In this document: piece after piece, positions 53,161 through 53,845 of the stretch | How the letters are laid out: each line of letters opens with the position of its first letter | Position numbering within the stretch: the first letter of the stretch is position 1 | NCBI GenBank assembly: GCA_903970525.1 | Contig: CAJCIZ010000157.1 | Span: forward strand, 1 to 53,845 | DNA from: Myxococcales bacterium | GTDB taxonomy: Bacteria > Pseudomonadota > Gammaproteobacteria > DSM-16500 | DNA length: 53,845 nucleotides | Direction of reading: 5' to 3' | Position numbers and translations under genes: made by a program | The notes under the pieces: generated by a model | What the model saw: only the letters and a program-made list of their open reading frames with translations | Database searches by the model: none | Told to the model about the DNA's origin: nothing

Positions 53161-53845
53161 ATGGCAGAAAAAGAGAAAACATTAGAGCTCAAAAAGCATG
53201 TGGCAGCAATCCACTCTAGCAATAAGCTGAGTTTGGTTCAGCGTAAAATTGCGAACGCGCTGCTATTCAATGCTTATGATGAACTGTTGATTAAAGACGA
53301 ACATGAAATCCACATTCGCGGACTCTGTAATCTCATTGGTTATGATAGCCATGATTACAAAACGATTAAGAAAGCCTTAGTCAATTTGCTATCTACTGTT
53401 ATTGAATGGAATTTGGTAGACGGCGATAAATTAGATGCGGAAGGTGTCTGGAATGCGAGTGCTATCATTTCTGACGCCAGTATTGAGGGTGCGATTTGCA
53501 CCTATTCCTATAGCAATAAGATGAAGAAATTACTTTATTGCCCAGAATTATATGGGCGATTGAATATGTTCGTACAAGCTAAATTTCAGTCCACTTATGG
53601 CTTGGCGCTCTATGAGAACTGCATACGTTATCAAAATATCGAGCAAACCCCCTGGTTTGACATCTCACAATTTCGTAAATTAATGGGAGTTGAAGACGGC
53701 AAATACACGATTTTTCGGGACTTTAAACGGCGTGTATTGGACAAAGCGATAGAAGAAGTTAATGAATATTCGCCTTTATCGGTCAAAGCGAAATATCAAA
53801 AGCAGGGCAGGCAAGTGGTTGCCATCCAGTTTTCGATTAAACATG
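53161..53845 (+). CDS. Rep_3-family replication initiator (runs off the window)
   Basis: Open from ATG 53161 to the edge (228 residues seen). It shows the two-winged-helix Rep_3/RepB pattern: KLSLVQRKIANALLFNAYDE near the start, YGLALYENCIRY in the middle, then WFDISQFRKLMGVEDGKY and FKRRVLDKAIEEVNEYSP. These proteins bind iterons and start theta replication. The direct and inverted iterons in front fit. The start follows GGGAG. The C-terminus is missing, so completeness is unknown. Confidence 0.88.
   Translation, partial: MAEKEKTLELKKHVAAIHSSNKLSLVQRKIANALLFNAYDELLIKDEHEIHIRGLCNLIGYDSHDYKTIKKALVNLLSTVIEWNLVDGDKLDAEGVWNASAIISDASIEGAICTYSYSNKMKKLLYCPELYGRLNMFVQAKFQSTYGLALYENCIRYQNIEQTPWFDISQFRKLMGVEDGKYTIFRDFKRRVLDKAIEEVNEYSPLSVKAKYQKQGRQVVAIQFSIKH

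Overview
The window looks like chromosome of a low-GC, host-associated gammaproteobacterium of the Legionellales/Coxiellaceae type. This rests on gene content, not on a marker gene, since no rRNA or tRNA was seen. Ordinary housekeeping genes are present: a complete biotin pathway (bioC-D-A-B, bioF, bioH), a thiolase, ETF-ubiquinone oxidoreductase, HU, Fis, ProQ, queC and cpdA. They alternate with blocks of eukaryote-like, probably secreted proteins: two tyrosine-kinase-like protein kinases with Sel1 repeats, a leucine-rich-repeat protein, a SopB/SidF-like phosphoinositide phosphatase and a protein with a phosphoinositide-kinase-like catalytic core.

Layout. 1-7002: effector cluster with a recurring C-terminal tail, a Sel1-kinase, an MLKL-like kinase (helical N-terminal bundle, brace, kinase) and kinase debris. 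7073-8615: AbiE-type toxin-antitoxin pair with two operator-like inverted repeats. 8709-11081: a cNMP-binding/PqqD/M50-peptidase membrane protein divergent from a 61-residue RiPP-leader-like peptide. 11103-13895: thiolase and etfD. 13898-18750: accessory island (AAA ATPase, hypothetical protein, MFS transporter, LuxR regulator) flanked by a bioB remnant and intact bioB. 18751-30605: biotin genes interrupted by effector genes, again with a bioF remnant. 30585-36430: two CoA-ester enzymes, L,D-transpeptidase, flavoprotein, and a sulfatase followed by a remnant of the flavoprotein's 3' end. 36436-41080: ATPase with paired palindromes, permease, proQ, hup, fis. 41091-44865: queC, an acyl-CoA synthetase and an SH3 protein among dispersed repeats. 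45040-49371: kinase-like effector, then a bufferin precursor (bufA) and bufC with a dispersed repeat where bufB is expected. 49588-53845: cpdA, then a plasmid-type replicon (inverted iteron arrays around parA-parB-RHH, then a Rep_3 initiator running off the end).

The most unusual theme is a repeated scar. At the kinase, bioB, bioF and flavoprotein loci, a foreign-looking gene or gene block lies between an intact gene and a decayed copy of that same gene's 3' part, in the same orientation. At two of the loci the neighbouring gene's end also seems to be echoed on the other side. This suggests a recurrent way of inserting cargo at gene 3' ends with junction duplication. No integrase or transposase is visible.

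All functional calls come from reading motifs by eye. No alignment, structure prediction or database search was run.
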